This document shows positions 1 to 11,912 of a DNA stretch of 64,000 nucleotides, piece by piece; positions within the stretch are counted from its first letter, which is position 1; the number at the start of each line of letters is the position of its first letter. The notes below the pieces were generated by a model. That model ran no database searches, was not told the DNA's origin, and saw only the letters and a program-made list of their open reading frames with translations. Made by a program: the position numbers and the translations under genes. Source of the DNA: Gautieria morchelliformis (Eukaryota > Basidiomycota > Agaricomycetes > Gomphales > Gomphaceae); the NCBI GenBank assembly GCA_015179125.1, contig WHVA01000092.1, forward strand, positions 186,001-250,000, read 5' to 3'.

Positions 1-22
1 ACAGGCAGCAGGGGCACACATC

Positions 23-1198
23 TCACCCGCTGCGTGTCACAAAATCTGACGCATCTTCCACTTCCGGTGGACCATGTTCCGCATTTTCGGAAATTTCTTC
101 CGCAGTGGGCACTCCGCTTATGTCCGCAAGCGCGAGGAACTCTGGAAGGAGCTCGAGTTTCTCCTCTGTGGTCATAAGCCGGATATCAAAGGCTTGGGGG
201 CACTCGCGAGCATAGTGGCCTGGTTGTCGACAGCGGAAGCAGGTGATAGTTCCGTGGCCTTTTCCGCGCATGCGGTCAACATCCATCGGGGCAGGGCCAC
301 TCTTCGAGGGAGGAGGGCTATGGTTCCTAATAGGAGCAGGCAGAGCAAGCATCGGAAATATTTTCCGTGTGGGAATGAATGCGCTTCCGGGTTTTGGCAC
401 AGGTGGAGTAGGACGAGTGGAACTGCATGTCATGTTCCGGCTCGTCTCTACGAAGGCCTCATTTGCTTCCCTGTTCCGGGACACCCTCTGTGCAGCTTGG
501 TACCACCCTTCCAGGTCATCAAAATCCGGAGCTCCATCCCCAAGCAGCACAACTTGGTTCTGGAGTGTCGGATCAAGTCCTCGTCGGAATTTGATGACGA
601 TCGTCTTGTCGTCGTCATATTCCGCAAGGTCGATGAGCTCCTGGAAGCGGTCGATGTAGTCGTCAACCGGATCCTTGGCCTGGTACCAGCTTGTCCCCTC
701 GAGCTTCGTAAGGGCTGTGAGCTGCTCGTTTTTCGGGCAGAACTGGTCGGAAAATGTCTTCTCGAAGGCGTCCCAGTCCCGGAAGTAGTTCCCCTTGCCC
801 TTTGCTTCATGTCGGATCACCTTGTTTGCAAAACGGGCTGCGCGGTCCGATTTGAAAAAGGACAATGTCCAGTGAATCCGAGCCTGGTCTTTCGGAAAGA
901 GGTCTCCGACAATTGCGAAGTAGATGCTGCATGTGTTGAAGAATGCGCGTCCCTTCTCCCAATCTCCGTCAAAGTCCGCCGGAGTTGCGGGTTTGACCTT
1001 TGCTAACTTCGCGGACTTTCTCTCTTCCGCTAGTTCCACTTTTCCAAAATCCGGATCATCCAGCATTTCATTTCCACCACCTTGTGGAATATCTAACTTA
1101 GCCAAAATCGCTTGTAAGGCTGTTTCAATCGCGTCGGTCTTCATCCGGTTCCGCGTCAATTCCTCCTCCATATTCCGAAGACAATCATCCGGATCCAT
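23..1198 (-). CDS. gag: Gag polyprotein of gypsy-type retrotransposon
   Basis: Capsid/nucleocapsid protein of the retroelement. The first ATG of the open frame is at 1198 (MDPDDC...). The frame is open further upstream to the LTR, but without an ATG. The central third resembles the retrotransposon gag capsid domain (FFNTC...W...FF...AARFA...FRDWDAFEKTF...Y...F..L...). A CCHC zinc knuckle, CFRCRQPGHYAREC, lies near the C-terminus, followed by an acidic tail that stops at TRSG. No frameshift is visible. A second partial copy of the same gag is at 2310-2712. Ongoing activity cannot be judged without pol. Confidence 0.85.
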   Translation of the reverse strand: MDPDDCLRNMEEELTRNRMKTDAIETALQAILAKLDIPQGGGNEMLDDPDFGKVELAEERKSAKLAKVKPATPADFDGDWEKGRAFFNTCSIYFAIVGDLFPKDQARIHWTLSFFKSDRAARFANKVIRHEAKGKGNYFRDWDAFEKTFSDQFCPKNEQLTALTKLEGTSWYQAKDPVDDYIDRFQELIDLAEYDDDKTIVIKFRRGLDPTLQNQVVLLGDGAPDFDDLEGWYQAAQRVSRNREANEAFVETSRNMTCSSTRPTPPVPKPGSAFIPTRKIFPMLALPAPIRNHSPPPSKSGPAPMDVDRMRGKGHGTITCFRCRQPGHYARECPQAFDIRLMTTEEKLELLPEFLALADISGVPTAEEISENAEHGPPEVEDASDFVTRSG

Positions 1199-1385
1199 GT
1201 TGGAAGGAGAAATATGGGACGGGATTTCCGAGGTTGGGAGCTCGACATAAGAAAAGGGGCTGTCGTATGCGGTGTGTGCGGAAGAGGTTGCGATCTCCGA
1301 GTCGCTGTCTCCGATTCCGAACGCACCTATGGCGAATGCAACGCGCAGTACGACCGCCGGTCCTCTAGGGGAGAGACTTTTCTGC

Positions 1386-1837
1386 TGTAAGGGCAACCCT
1401 GGCTAGTTGTGGAGATCACACTACCACACAACTGACAAGGGGAAATCCAAAGTATGTATAAATGAACGGAGTATACAAGAGAGGGGATTCTCACCTGACA
1501 AGGGGAAATCCAAAGAGAAAAGTCTAAGGACCCCCCAATGTCAGCGAGCCCGTATTATACTACGCTGCGCAGCCAGGGACAACACTTGGCACCCGCCATC
1601 AACCCTGCATCCCCCTGACCCTTGATCAACCCTTGATTCCACCTATTATGCGAGTCGCTTGATTTCCGACACTGTTCCGGGAGTGGAAGTCGGAAATTGG
1701 AGTGGAACTGGCAAGGCGAACAGAACTGGTGGAAGTTCTCCCAGAAGCGGAATCATTTCCGAAAGCGGAGGCGGAGATGGAATCGGAACTGGGTGTGGTG
1801 TCGGAACTGGAAATGGAAAACAGGGTGTCCCCTGACA
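1386..1837 (-). repeat. 5' LTR (452 bp) of the gypsy element
   Basis: The + strand reads TGTAAGGGCAACC at 1386 to CCTGACA at 1837, which is TGTCAGG...CCTTACA on the element strand. It contains a duplicated 'ctgacaaggggaaatcc' block near 1430 and 1495. It is homologous over its length to the solo LTR at 55390-56132. Confidence 0.85.
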
Positions 1838-2134
1838 GTTGGAATAAAGGCACAAGAGTGTCATCTACCATGAGCCAACCATCACACCACTCTGGACCTG
1901 AGACCTCCTGTACCCAGTCTTTTGCTCATGCCTTTTCTACCTCATCCGGCCACTTGATAGTAACTCGGCGGAATTGTGTTTGATATAGGGCTTTCATGAC
2001 CCCCTGTGTGCTCTGATCGACTGTCCCAAAACTCCATCCTGCCCACAATGCTACCTCCTGCATACTAACAGCATTTCCAAAGTGACCAAACCGGTAAAGT
2101 GTAACAGCAACTTGCTGTTCCGCTGGCAGCTGAT
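1838..2134 (-). pseudogene. PIF/Harbinger-type transposase fragment
   Basis: The minus-strand frame from about 2129 to 1838 reads QLPAEQQVAVTLYRFG..., then VALWAGWSFGTVD, then WLMVDDTLVPLFQL. This matches the region before and around the first catalytic Asp of DDE_Tnp_4 (Harbinger/PIF) transposases in Agaricomycetes. An in-frame TGA follows EVEKA. Both ends are cut by gypsy sequence: the LTR of the left element at 1837 and the LTR fragment at 2135. It is a dead fragment whose remainder is lost or displaced. Confidence 0.72.
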
Positions 2135-2712
2135 TGTAAGGGCAACCCTAGCTGGTTGTGGAGATCACACTACCACACAACTGACAAGGGGAAATCCGAA
2201 GTATGTATAAATGAACAGAGTATACAAGAGAGGGGATTCTCACCTGACAAGGGGAAATCCAAAGAGAAAAGTCTAAGGACCCCCAATGTCAGCGAGCCCG
2301 TATTATAACGCTTGGTTCTGGAGTGTCAGATCGAGTCCTCATCGGAATTTGATGACGATCGTCTTGTTGTCATCATGCTCCGCAAGGTTGATGAACTCCT
2401 GGAAGCGATCGATGTAGTCATTGACTGGATCCTTGGCCTGGTACCAGCTGGTCCCCTCAAGCTTTGTAAGGGCTGTGAGTTGCTCATTTTTGGGGCAGAA
2501 CTGGTCGGAAAAGGTCTTCTTGAAGGCGTCCCAGTCCCGGAAGTAGTTGCCCTTGCCCTTTGCTTCGTGTCGGATCACCTTGTTTGCAAAACGGGCTGCC
2601 CGGTCCGACTTGAAAAAGGACAATGCCCAGTGAATCCAAGCCTGGTCTTTCGGAAAGAGGTCTCTGACAATTGCGAAGTACATGCTGCATGTGTTGAAGA
2701 ATGCGTGTCCCT
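2135..2712 (-). mobile_element. Internally deleted gypsy copy: LTR fragment fused to partial gag
   Basis: Positions 2135-2307 repeat the first ~170 bp (+ strand) of the LTR at 1386. The sequence then jumps directly into gag, with 2310-2712 matching 552-955. The LTR has lost its outer half and gag has lost both ends. The gag part stays open (for example AARFANKVIRHEAKGKG), so the deletion may be fairly recent. There is no coding potential for a complete protein. Confidence 0.8.
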
Positions 2713-2769
2713 GCCATGTCTGGCATCATCTTGCTCAAATCCTCTCAAATCCAGTTTCAAAACAGGCTA

Positions 2770-2880
2770 ATCACAGTTAAATGTCAATTTCAGGGCATTG
2801 TCAGGTGTTCTAAAAAAATCAAAATCCTCCATCAAATCCTCATCAAATCCTAGCCAGATCCTCTACCGTGATCAGCCCTA
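2770..2880 (-). repeat. ~110 bp dispersed repeat shared with 62538-62648 (inverted)
   Basis: The reverse complement starts tagggctgatcacggtagag and runs through repeated 'aggatttgatgaggatttga' blocks to a T-run. It matches 62538-62648 with a few substitutions. The rest of 2713-3058 shows no gene: it is 3' flank of MON2 plus short aaatcct repeats. Confidence 0.7.
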
Positions 2881-3058
2881 CTGTTGGCCAAAAAGCATGG
2901 CCCTTTTTTCCTAGCTGCCGCCTTGTCAGCGCTATAAGGCACAAGCATCGTGCATACTGCCTGGCTCTAAGTATTTTCGACGCAACCGGTCAACCTACCT
3001 GTAAAAAAGAATGTCGCTTGGACCCGTCTCCCCAATATTTACGTCAATACATTTTATT

Positions 3059-6000
3059 TCAAACCTGACTCCCGAGCTCCCTCCCGATCACTATTAAACA
3101 ATCCCTTGAAAGTTGGCGACTATCCACCTCGATCGCCTCCATTTTGCTCCTTAATATAACTCCTACGCTTGAGCGCCTTGTCTCGGTGCCTCCATGATCT
3201 GTTTGACTTTCAGCAGATCCTGCTGGCTGTTCCTGAACTGTGACCGTTTCGTCAATGTTGCTCATCGACGGTAATACCCAAGCGGAAGGTGGTTTGGTAG
3301 GAAGCGCAGCGATCTCGCACAACAGCGGATAAAAGTGGAATAAATGGGCAACCGGGGAACGATGAATCGCTATAGGAATAAGCTGGGAGGGTGACAGCTT
3401 TGGATCTAACACTTTAAAAGGCACAGCGTCAGCGACATCACTCCATCAGGTAAAAGCAGAAGAAGAATACATGGCTGTTCCACGGCAACCTCTGATGGTC
3501 GTTCTTGAAAGGCAGCCCATAGAATTCCGGACCAAAGACGCAACTCAAGCAGTTTACGAAGAACGTATAGTAGCTCCTCCTCGAGGAACCTAGGATCGAG
3601 TTTGAGCACGCTGCAAAGTAATAGTCTGGACTAACCTAGGGAAAGGGACATTTCCTCGGAGTCGGCCATCTGCTACGTAATTGGCAAGCACGGTTCGGCT
3701 ACGAGTTAACAAAGCCGGAAGGCATAATGACGCCACTCTTCTACGAGCTGGTTCCTGATCTGGGGACATAAGTTGGTTCAACTGGCAGTGCGTCTCGGTA
3801 GAATGCATCCAACCTTTTGCTACATCGGAACAAATCAAAAAGAGGAGATCAAGACACCAGTACGAGAATCGTTCTCGAGGGACCAAAGATGGCTGGCGGG
3901 TCGTCCCTGTTACATGCCCATTTCCTTCCACATGACTGCCGTCTTGAGCCTGAAAATCTACGTCTCGTGACACGAACCGATTGTCGTCCGTGATCAAACT
4001 GGCACGCTCCAGGGACTTCGCCAGGCTCACAACGAGACGATCGGGAACTCGAGGATCGGCTCCAAGAGACGGAATAGCGTCAATTTCCAACGTCGCCAAC
4101 AATGCAAGGTCAAAATTCTCCTCGGCCTCTTGTTCCGCAAGGGGCAGCGATAGCGCTGCTGAACTAGAAATACCAAGAGTTAATAAATCTATATAAAGAA
4201 GGTGACAGTTTTACCAGTCTGCGAGCAGACCGCCTTTAAAAACATCCAGGATCTGATGCCATATCCCTTCTACTCTTTCGTCAGATATCCCTAAGATAAT
4301 AAATAGTCCAGATAATGAGATGTGACGTTCACATATCGTGGCCTCTGGACGTACCATTGACCAAGGTCTTGACTCTCCACGCGCATTCCTTCACAATTCG
4401 CAGAAAGCACTCCGTAGCCGTTTTCCATAGAGGAGGATCGTGTCCGAATTTGGACGGTGGTGGACAGTCATACTTGAGTTTAATGGGAATTGAATATGCC
4501 TATCACGTTATAAGTAAGTGAATGGGATAAGGAAATCCTGTGGGCATACCGATAAAACTGCTTCTAAGGTTCCGTCGGCGTAAATCTCCAGAGAGTCCTT
4601 ATATTCCAAGTATAAATCTACCAACATCGGCATTGTCTTCTTGGCAAGTGCAATATAGGTCACACGCTTGAGTGCATGGCGGGATGGGCTATTTGTCGGT
4701 AGAGAATAGTCTTGGACATCGAAGGCGGCCAGGAAAGGAAGAGTTGCGTAGGATGAAAGATCGGACAGGATTAACGATGGCGCAGAGGGTATGGACAGGG
4801 AGATGCTCGAGACCGTAGACATTATGGCTGTCTATACACAAGCGATCAGTAGGATTAGATGCAACCTCGAAGAGTATCCGCTCACTTGCACAGGTGTCAA
4901 GCCGTCGATATCTGGCCGATATTCCGGAGAGTTCGAATAAGTAACGACCCCTTTGAGAATGGCCATCAAGCGATTCAACCTGGCGAGGGGCCATTCAGAC
5001 TCCCCAACCCCTTCCGCTCGAGACTGGGCCACGGATTTGCTAACCTCTCTGGTCTTCCTTAGCACGTCGACAAACGCTAAGAGACAATCCTGGGTGAAGG
5101 GGATATTCCAATTGCGTTCAGTTTATCTGAGCTTCCGCCTGATTGTGGTGACTGTAAGGCAGAAGCAGTGGTGCTCTTGGACAACCTGTTACCCATCTCA
5201 TCACATGCCACCCATGCCCTCTCGGAGGCATCCGAAACTGAAAGCGCAAGGCTGCTATCGCTCGCTGGGCCTTTGAGCGCATCAAGCGCGCGTTCCATGC
5301 AGCGAAGTGCAGCTGTGCTTACAGATCGACTATCAAACAAAAACGAATCCTCGACATGAGACACAAAGGTGCGCCACGCGTCGACGAATGAGGACAGTTG
5401 GATAATTTTCAGTGTAAGGAAGTCGGAGAAGATGGTGGATAAGGATTGTAGAGCAAGAGTCTTCGATTCATCCCATGACTGGCCAGACCCTGGCATTGTA
5501 GCAGGAATGTCGGTGGCAGGTGGGGAAGTGCCCGTTTGGCGAATGGATGTCGTGATAGAGTCAAGTAATGGGAAAATGACCTTCCAGATACAGTCATCCC
5601 ATGTCTTGAGGCTGAGAGTGGCTCCATATAGTTGTAAGCTCCGGAACAGTGTCTGGATGGCTCCAACTCGCACTTCATGGCGAGCGTCCGTACAGAGGCC
5701 CAAAAGCTCCAATAAGAGGAACATCCATAACGCACTGTACTCGGGCTCCTTCTCCACGTCTTTTCGTTTGGATTGAATTGAATCTGAGACACCCCACATG
5801 AGGCTTTCAGCAGCAGTAAGCGCGATGTTGGTGTCAGACTGCTTCCCAAATAGACCGAGTGTGCTTATGCAGAGACGCAAGTGCTCCGGCGACAGCGACG
5901 ACAAAGTATCACAGACTAGCGTCAACGATTGAAACGCAATCCTGATCAGCTGAACGTTACTTTTCTCCCCAATTTGAAGAGGTGTCGGCCGTCGAGGCGT

Positions 6001-9000
6001 GGGCGGCTCGGATAGAGTAGATAGATCGGAATCCGAAGGCAATGACTTCGGCGTGGCTTGGGTCTGCAATTTACATACGCTAGCCAACATTTCAAATATC
6101 AGTTCCCATCCTGTAACGAAGGTGTGAGCCGAAGATTGTAAAATTTGGTGGAGGGTTTCAAGCCCCTTGCGCCGAATATCGACAGATGTCCCTGCTGAAA
6201 CCTGTTGAGAAAGGACATTAAGCACACGCGCTTGAATGTGGCCTTGCATGTCGCCAGCGGTGTTAAGATTTCGAGGAACGATGACCAGAATCTCATCTAG
6301 TATTCGTGCAGCCTGTAACCTAATGGACTGAGGCGCTTGTGGGTGACGAATAACAGCGAGAAGGTGGGTTGTAACGGCGGTCCAAGCAACATCTGCATCG
6401 CGGTAGATAAGTCGATGGATATTTAGCAATGATACGGTGCCAAGTTTATTGATGCCAAAATCGCCCGTCCTCTACGATCACAAGAATCGTCATATATCCA
6501 CAAGAGGTTAGGTGACGAAGGAGCTGACCATTGTCCGAGGTAGAGCGATGCCACTTGCACGGCGTCTATGCGCGTACGCCGATTGAGGAGTCAATTTGGG
6601 TCCAGGCGAGTCTTCCGCAGATTTCCCCTCTAAATAATCTTGTTCTGCAACGGCTTGCATCCCGACCATCTCGGCACTTAGCTTACACAGTGCGGCCACG
6701 AAGTCTCGGAAAGAATCGTCCTCTAGATTCTTCGTAGAGTCAAAGAGTCTCTGGATGGCATGCTGGATTGCATCTGCATCTAGATCCACGAGCGCTGGAT
6801 GCCGTGGTGGAGCAGGAGCATTGCCCGCTGCACCGGATGGCCCTGAAGACGGTGCAGAAGACATTGGATAAGCTTTCTTGCTAGAAATTACCGTACCCTT
6901 GGTTAAGACATAGTCGGCATTTTGAATCGCTTCGAGTACGTCAAACCAACTAGGACCAAGGCTACCGGCCAAGAATAAGGCACTTGAAATGAGAGCTTTG
7001 AGGCAGGCCAAATTACGCTCGGAAAGTCCTGGGTGGTTGGCTTGTCCACCTGCAAGACCAGCCAGACCAAGGTTCTCAACTGACAGAACAGCAGACTTCG
7101 GTGTTTGCGGTTCTTGGAATGAGTCCAGACTTGAGACAACTCGGCTCGGGACGGCCAGCTTTGAAACGCTGGTCAGGAATGCGTCCCGAGGAGTTGTCAG
7201 TCGTAACACTCCCGACACATTAATCAAACTCTGTAAAGCTCCAAGCACGTCTGCAAAAAGTTCGTCAGAAAGATTCGTGGAAATATAGAACGATAGGGCC
7301 GCCAAGAGCGCAGGCCATCCGTTCGCCAACATGTCGTGGACAGTGCGAAGCTGAGTGGATGCAGGGTCATCGGGAGATAAACTGGCGAGGTCGAGAGCAG
7401 GCGGCGCACGGACAACAGGTTCACCAGCAGCGCGAGGTCGCATAACGACGATCGAGTTATACAGTGGAAGCACAAGGGTGGCGAAACCTTCCACTAAGGA
7501 TACCAGACATTGGAGGGCGAGGAGGTAGATATATGATTCAGGTATAGGCGGCGAATCAGCTTTGTCCAGTTGATCAATGCTACCGTGCATCTGCATCAGT
7601 ACACTGCAGACGATTAGCCAGCCAACTCACCACTGCAACTTCATGCTTGATCCACTAACACTCAGGCTGGCTTCCGCCCCAATCATTCCAACCACTCCAG
7701 ACATTGTCGCACTGGCAGCGTTGGCTACCATGCCCGCTACAGAGCCAACATCAATTCCGTAACCGGTCGATCCTTCGGCTGAGTAGGAAGGAGCGATACC
7801 AAGCCCCATGATCTGAGTACCGACTCCGAGAAGGGCTGGCTTTTCTGTGGCCAGGCGCTTGAGGGCAGTAATCAAAGCGGCAAAGACATTGGAACCCGCT
7901 TGCTGAGAGTCGTACCGCTGCCAGACACCTCGCATCAAGTCTCCATCACTGCAAAGCCTTTGAAAGACTTCAGTCATTTGGAGAAGGAACAAAAGCGATT
8001 GGCATACCCCCGAATGATTTCTAAGGCGATGACTCGCATCCAAGCCGGACGAGGCGCGTGGGAGGACGCGCTATCACCGTCGTTTTCGCCTGCAACAACT
8101 TTAATTAATAGCATTAGGAAGACCTCCGCTTCTGTTGGAAGTTCGTCTGAGAACTGTTTTAATAGCAGGAATACGACACGTATAGACCGAAGGGTCAGGG
8201 GAAAGATGGGTCTTTCTGAAAGTGATTTGAGAAGAAGTGGACACAGAAGATGTTGCAATACAAGCAGAAGCTCCGAATGCTGTAGTATGGGACAGTCAGT
8301 GTGGGGCTGGACAACATACGAAGAGCTCGCGCCTTATGAAATAGATCGTGATAGTTGGTCAAAACACTTTCAATCAACTCCAGTGCAAAAGTTTTATGCA
8401 ATGACTCTAACTTGAGGAACTTCGGTCTCTCGGAATTGGCCAGCAGGCACAGGTCTTCGAATACGGAGAATGCATCACGTGCCGAGGGCTGAAGATCTAC
8501 AGAACTCTCGTCAGGTAGGAATGTCGTCGTAAGTGTCGGATTCTGATCGGAAGGCTCTGCTCTATCTTCGTCGACAACCTTGTCCACAACGAACATGACT
8601 AACTGCCGCAGCGTTGCGGCAGCCGTGGAGGAAACCACTGCAATCCGCGAGTCTTGCAGCTTGAAGCAAAGCAACAGTGCCTTCAAGTGAATCAGTGAGA
8701 TAAGAGCTGGCTGATTAGTCCAAAAACCGTACATCTCCCAGGAGGGTACCGTGGACGGCCGGAAAATTTGTTATGAGAGACAGGAGTGTCTGTAGAATGC
8801 GCAGCTGAATGTCAACGCCTTGACTGACACAATCATTCATGGTCGATATAATCAGCGGAACCGCCGACAGCGGAACAGCCTTCATGGCTATGAGGCGCTG
8901 CAGGGATCCGAGAGAAATAGCAACCACTTTTGCGTTCTTCGTTGCACAACCCATAAACACGGGACTCAGCAGCTCCTCAGACTGCGGGCCATCTATGCTC

Positions 9001-9308
9001 CATTAGATGAACTCTCAAATGGACCACACACAGTACACCGCACCTGTAGAGAGGCGTATGGTGGCTTGCTCAGGAGAAGCTCTCAATATGCCCAAAGATT
9101 TTTCAGCAGCCTTTAGGTTGTTTAGTTGGTTTAGTTGGAGAATTTATTCGCTTCCGTAATATGCTAAGTATACCCACCTCACGGACCTCAGGATGCTTTC
9201 TCCGCGTTTCGCTGGCTAATGACTTTTATCTGGTTAGTTTGCCCAGTAGGAAGAGGTGAGCGCGTGTCGTACCTGAAGTTCAGTCACTAGGAATGCAAGC
9301 GAGCTCAT
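3059..9308 (-). CDS. MON2: Mon2-like Golgi trafficking scaffold (multi-exon)
   Basis: Large Arf-GEF-like protein without a Sec7 domain. In yeast Mon2 works with Dop1/Neo1 at the trans-Golgi/endosome. The gene starts at the ATG at 9308 (MSSLAFLVTELQ), followed by short N-terminal exons (SLASETRRKHPEVRE, AAEKSLGILRASPEQATIRL). The DCB/HUS-like helical segment lies at about 8990-8290 (RILQTLLSLITNF, DESSVDLQPSARDAFSVFEDLC). The Mon2 core follows at 7600-6510 (PPIPESYIYLLALQCLVSLVEGF) and 6430-5080. The conserved C-terminus is at 3610-3059 (KLDPRFLEEELLYVLRKLLELR, VLDPKLSPSQLIPIAIHRS), stopping at GRELGSQV. About ten or more small introns interrupt it; I did not fix every boundary. The coding length suggests roughly 1,700 residues, normal for the family. 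No disabling change was seen. Confidence 0.85.
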
Positions 9309-9712
9309 GGCTGCGCTGCTCTTGGGAACTTATCTCAAGGTATAATCTGTGAGAGGCGAATAGCAAGGAAACACTACTCGCTAAGTTCACGTCAGAATGT
9401 TGCTGCGCACCGGCCATTCGGCGCCAACAGCTCCATCTCAAGCCTGAGCGTCACCGCAGCCTGTTGTGCAGTGACTCTGCACTAGTATACCTCTGTAAGT
9501 GTGCATTTTTTATTCTTTTAGCACCCGTTGCGGTACTGTATGATAAATACAGCATGTGGGATCTGCCATCAGCCGGTTCAAGCCGCCGTGTTTACTTTAC
9601 AGATCACTTCATCAGGACAAGAACTTGTGTCCAGTATCCCGCCCTCGATATTATGTCCATTTTGTGTGCTGTACTTATATATGACCTACTAATTGCCCCT
9701 GCTTACTCATAG
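9309..9712. other. Divergent intergenic region MON2 / MDP1
   Basis: 404 bp between two start codons on opposite strands, so it must hold both promoters. I see no further gene. Confidence 0.5.
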
Positions 9713-10626
9713 ATGGCCGTAGAGAATCGTGTTCCCCAGCTAATAGCATTTGACCTGGAGTAAGCGATAATATACATTCTCATTATAGTGATATTCATTA
9801 TAAACCCTCGCCGCCAGCTACACTCTTTGGGACTTCTATATAGATAGCCATGTTACCGGTACTAGATTTCCGAGGTGCACGCTGTTCCATTGCATGTACT
9901 TATCCCAAGGCTTTAGGCCCTCTCAATTCCAAGGGTTCCAAGGTCCAAGACATGTTGAGTGTAAGTTTACCTCCTTCCCAGCACCTCCGGCTGAGCTATG
10001 CAGATATGGGACATCTATTGAATTTTATCCGGATGTGCCTCAAATCTTGAACAAAATCCTCTCCTTCGAAGGCCCTAAGATTGCGGCTTGTTCGCGGACG
10101 CATGCATCTGCCTTGTGAGCGTGCACGGCCTTGCACGACTTATTAGGCTAATTGATTATTCAAGAGCCCGCGACGCACTGTCTCTGATTCGTGTCCCACT
10201 TACGAAGGGAGATGATGGCGGTGCTACTGAGGCAGTGAATTTCTTTGATCAGATGGAGATATACCCAGGTAAACTTTAACTTGCTCCACAAGGGTTGAAT
10301 ACTTGCATTGAGTTAAGTGTTAGGCTCAAAGATCACTCATTTCAAGGAATTACATCGTAAAACAGGCATCCCTTACACAGAAATGGTAGGTTCTACATTT
10401 CCTTTAAACATCTAAAAACAATTATTACATCAGCTGTTTTTCGATGACGAGCGGCGGAATGCAGAAGTTGAATCACTGGGTGAGTGTGTAACACAGATTG
10501 TATCCATTGATGGAGAGTAATGTTGCGGTAGGGGTCACTTTCGTTCTGGTACAGAATGGACTCGATATCCAGAGCTTCGAGGAAGGGCTGACTGAATGGC
10601 GAAATAGACATGCCACCGAGCTCTAG
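9713..10626 (+). CDS. Magnesium-dependent phosphatase-1-like HAD hydrolase
   Basis: Small HAD-superfamily phosphatase of the MDP-1 type, which acts on phosphotyrosine or fructosamine-6-phosphate-like substrates in other eukaryotes. Exon 1 (ATG at 9713) ends in GA and joins C TAC, giving the nucleophile motif FDLDYTLW followed by DFYIDSHV. Later exons give EFYPDVPQIL, the motif II-like IAACSRTHASA, FFDQMEIYPG, SKITHFKELHRKTGIPY and the motif III/IV loop LFFDDERRNAEVESLG. The gene ends VTFVLVQNGLDI...RHATEL with TAG at 10624. At least six short introns are present; the intron pair around 9860-10010 is the least certain. Size (~190 residues) and motifs match the family. It is divergent from MON2. 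Confidence 0.85.
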
Positions 10627-10819
10627 CAGCACTGATCGTATTAAAAAGAGTCTCTATGGTATTACTACTGGTGTCCTAAAGCTCTAGAGTTGGGAATATA
10701 GTACAATAAAATACCATCACATTATAGGAACCAGAAGAATTCGGGAATAGGCCCATGATTAAGCGGGAAGGTACCTGGGCATCACTTAGGATGTCCGTTT
10801 TAGTCGATGAGATATGCCT

Positions 10820-11303
10820 TCAGGCCGATCCACGTCCAGATGCATTTTGGGATAGGTTCCGAAGAATGGTGTCAGTTTGCGACTGACCATCTTGGGAGAA
10901 CCCAGTCAGTAGCACCAGTGCCCCCTCGAGCTGCCGCACTCGCTCCTGCAGTCGGATATTTTCTTGTCGAAGGTACTCAGCATCTGCCGCAAGGCTTCTA
11001 AGGAGGTAATTATTCTTTGTATGTCCCCATGACTGCGAGAATGACATACTTTGGGCGGGTTACAAGGGCATCGTTCGGACATAGATGCTGGAGACCACGT
11101 TTTCGACAAGTCTCACAAGGGAAACGACGATCGCAGCGCAACTTGGATCCTGTGGGACCATGCTCATCAGCAGGGGACTGACCGCCCGGCAACCTGGATG
11201 GACGCCACTCACTGCGGCATTCTGCACAGGACAACACCTTCGACTGGGAATGTGATTGCGTGGGAGACTGTGTGCCAGTTGAATAAGATGCTTGGTATTC
11301 CAT
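10820..11303 (-). CDS. Short Zn2Cys6 zinc-cluster protein
   Basis: DNA-binding protein of the fungal Gal4 class. The ATG at 11303 opens MEYQASYSTGTQ. Splicing across the intron near 11165-11225 creates AECRRSKLRCDRRFPC followed by ETCRKRGLQHLC, a complete C-x2-C-x6-C-x5-C-x2-C-x8-C cluster. The next exon encodes a coiled-coil-like linker (AEYLRQENIRLQERVRQLEG), typical of the dimerisation helix. The frame stops at 10820 after about 120 residues, whereas family members usually continue for 500 or more with a fungal-specific regulatory domain. Either the gene is 3'-truncated (only ~190 bp remain before the convergent MDP-1 gene) or it is a genuinely short regulator. Confidence 0.75.
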
Positions 11304-11912
11304 GCAATCGATGGGACTGCATCTCTTCGCGAGCTTCAAGAGTCTCTTTATAACTTCTTCGGTGGCGGGACTTCATGCGGATGCCGGAAGGATCAACGAA
11401 AGCACGCATTATGGCTGTGAGGTATGGAGTATGGAAGGCACAGCGCTGTTCATCCACTCTCAATACCGCGTCATTATCTCCATAGCTTTACGGCACGCCG
11501 CACGGCCCGGGATCTACGGATACCGGTGGCGGAGCGCCGCCAGGACCTACCAACGCCCATACACCTATAAAAGACCACAACGACGCCAGCGCCAAAGTTT
11601 TCAACAATGTACACCGTTCTTGCTACTAGAGTCACTTGCTTTCCTCACACGTCGTGGATCATTGCAGGCGCTCGCGAGGACGCAGATTTATGCTTTTCTC
11701 GTTAGGTATCCACAGGGCACTCCTCGTCTCCAGATACCCACTGTTCACCTATCGAGACACACTTGGTACTCGATACTGTAATTTTCAAGTATATTCAGCG
11801 GTACCTGGTTGTACTGGACCTGTTCCTGTCCAGAACTCTATATATGATTTAACTGGACGTGATGTGGCATGCAAAAATAATATGGCAGAACCTCTGCTGC
11901 TCATGCATATGA
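11304..11912. other. Intergenic, no gene seen
   Basis: Holds the promoter of the zinc-cluster gene and the 3' flank of the Rieske-DUF455 gene. A cctataaaag motif occurs near 11565 but has no supported transcript. Confidence 0.4.

Larger units (their letters stand above)
1..1837 (-). mobile_element. Ty3/gypsy-type LTR retrotransposon, 5' part only
   Basis: Read on the minus strand, this is a 5' LTR (1837 to 1386), a short leader and a gag gene that ends at position 23. The pol genes and the 3' LTR would lie left of the window. The LTR has TGT...ACA ends, and the same LTR occurs at 55390-56132 and as a fragment at 2135-2307. The element sits inside a Harbinger transposase fragment, which resumes immediately at 1838. 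The left-hand target duplication is outside the window, so TSD evidence is missing. I did not recognise a primer-binding site with confidence. Confidence 0.85.

Noticed and set aside
74..1006. 310-residue plus-strand ORF
   Set aside because: Antisense shadow of the gypsy gag gene, which has a zinc knuckle and a paralogous copy.
1199..1396. N-terminal extension of gag to the LTR
   Set aside because: The frame is open but has no ATG before 1198; it overlaps the LTR end and leader.
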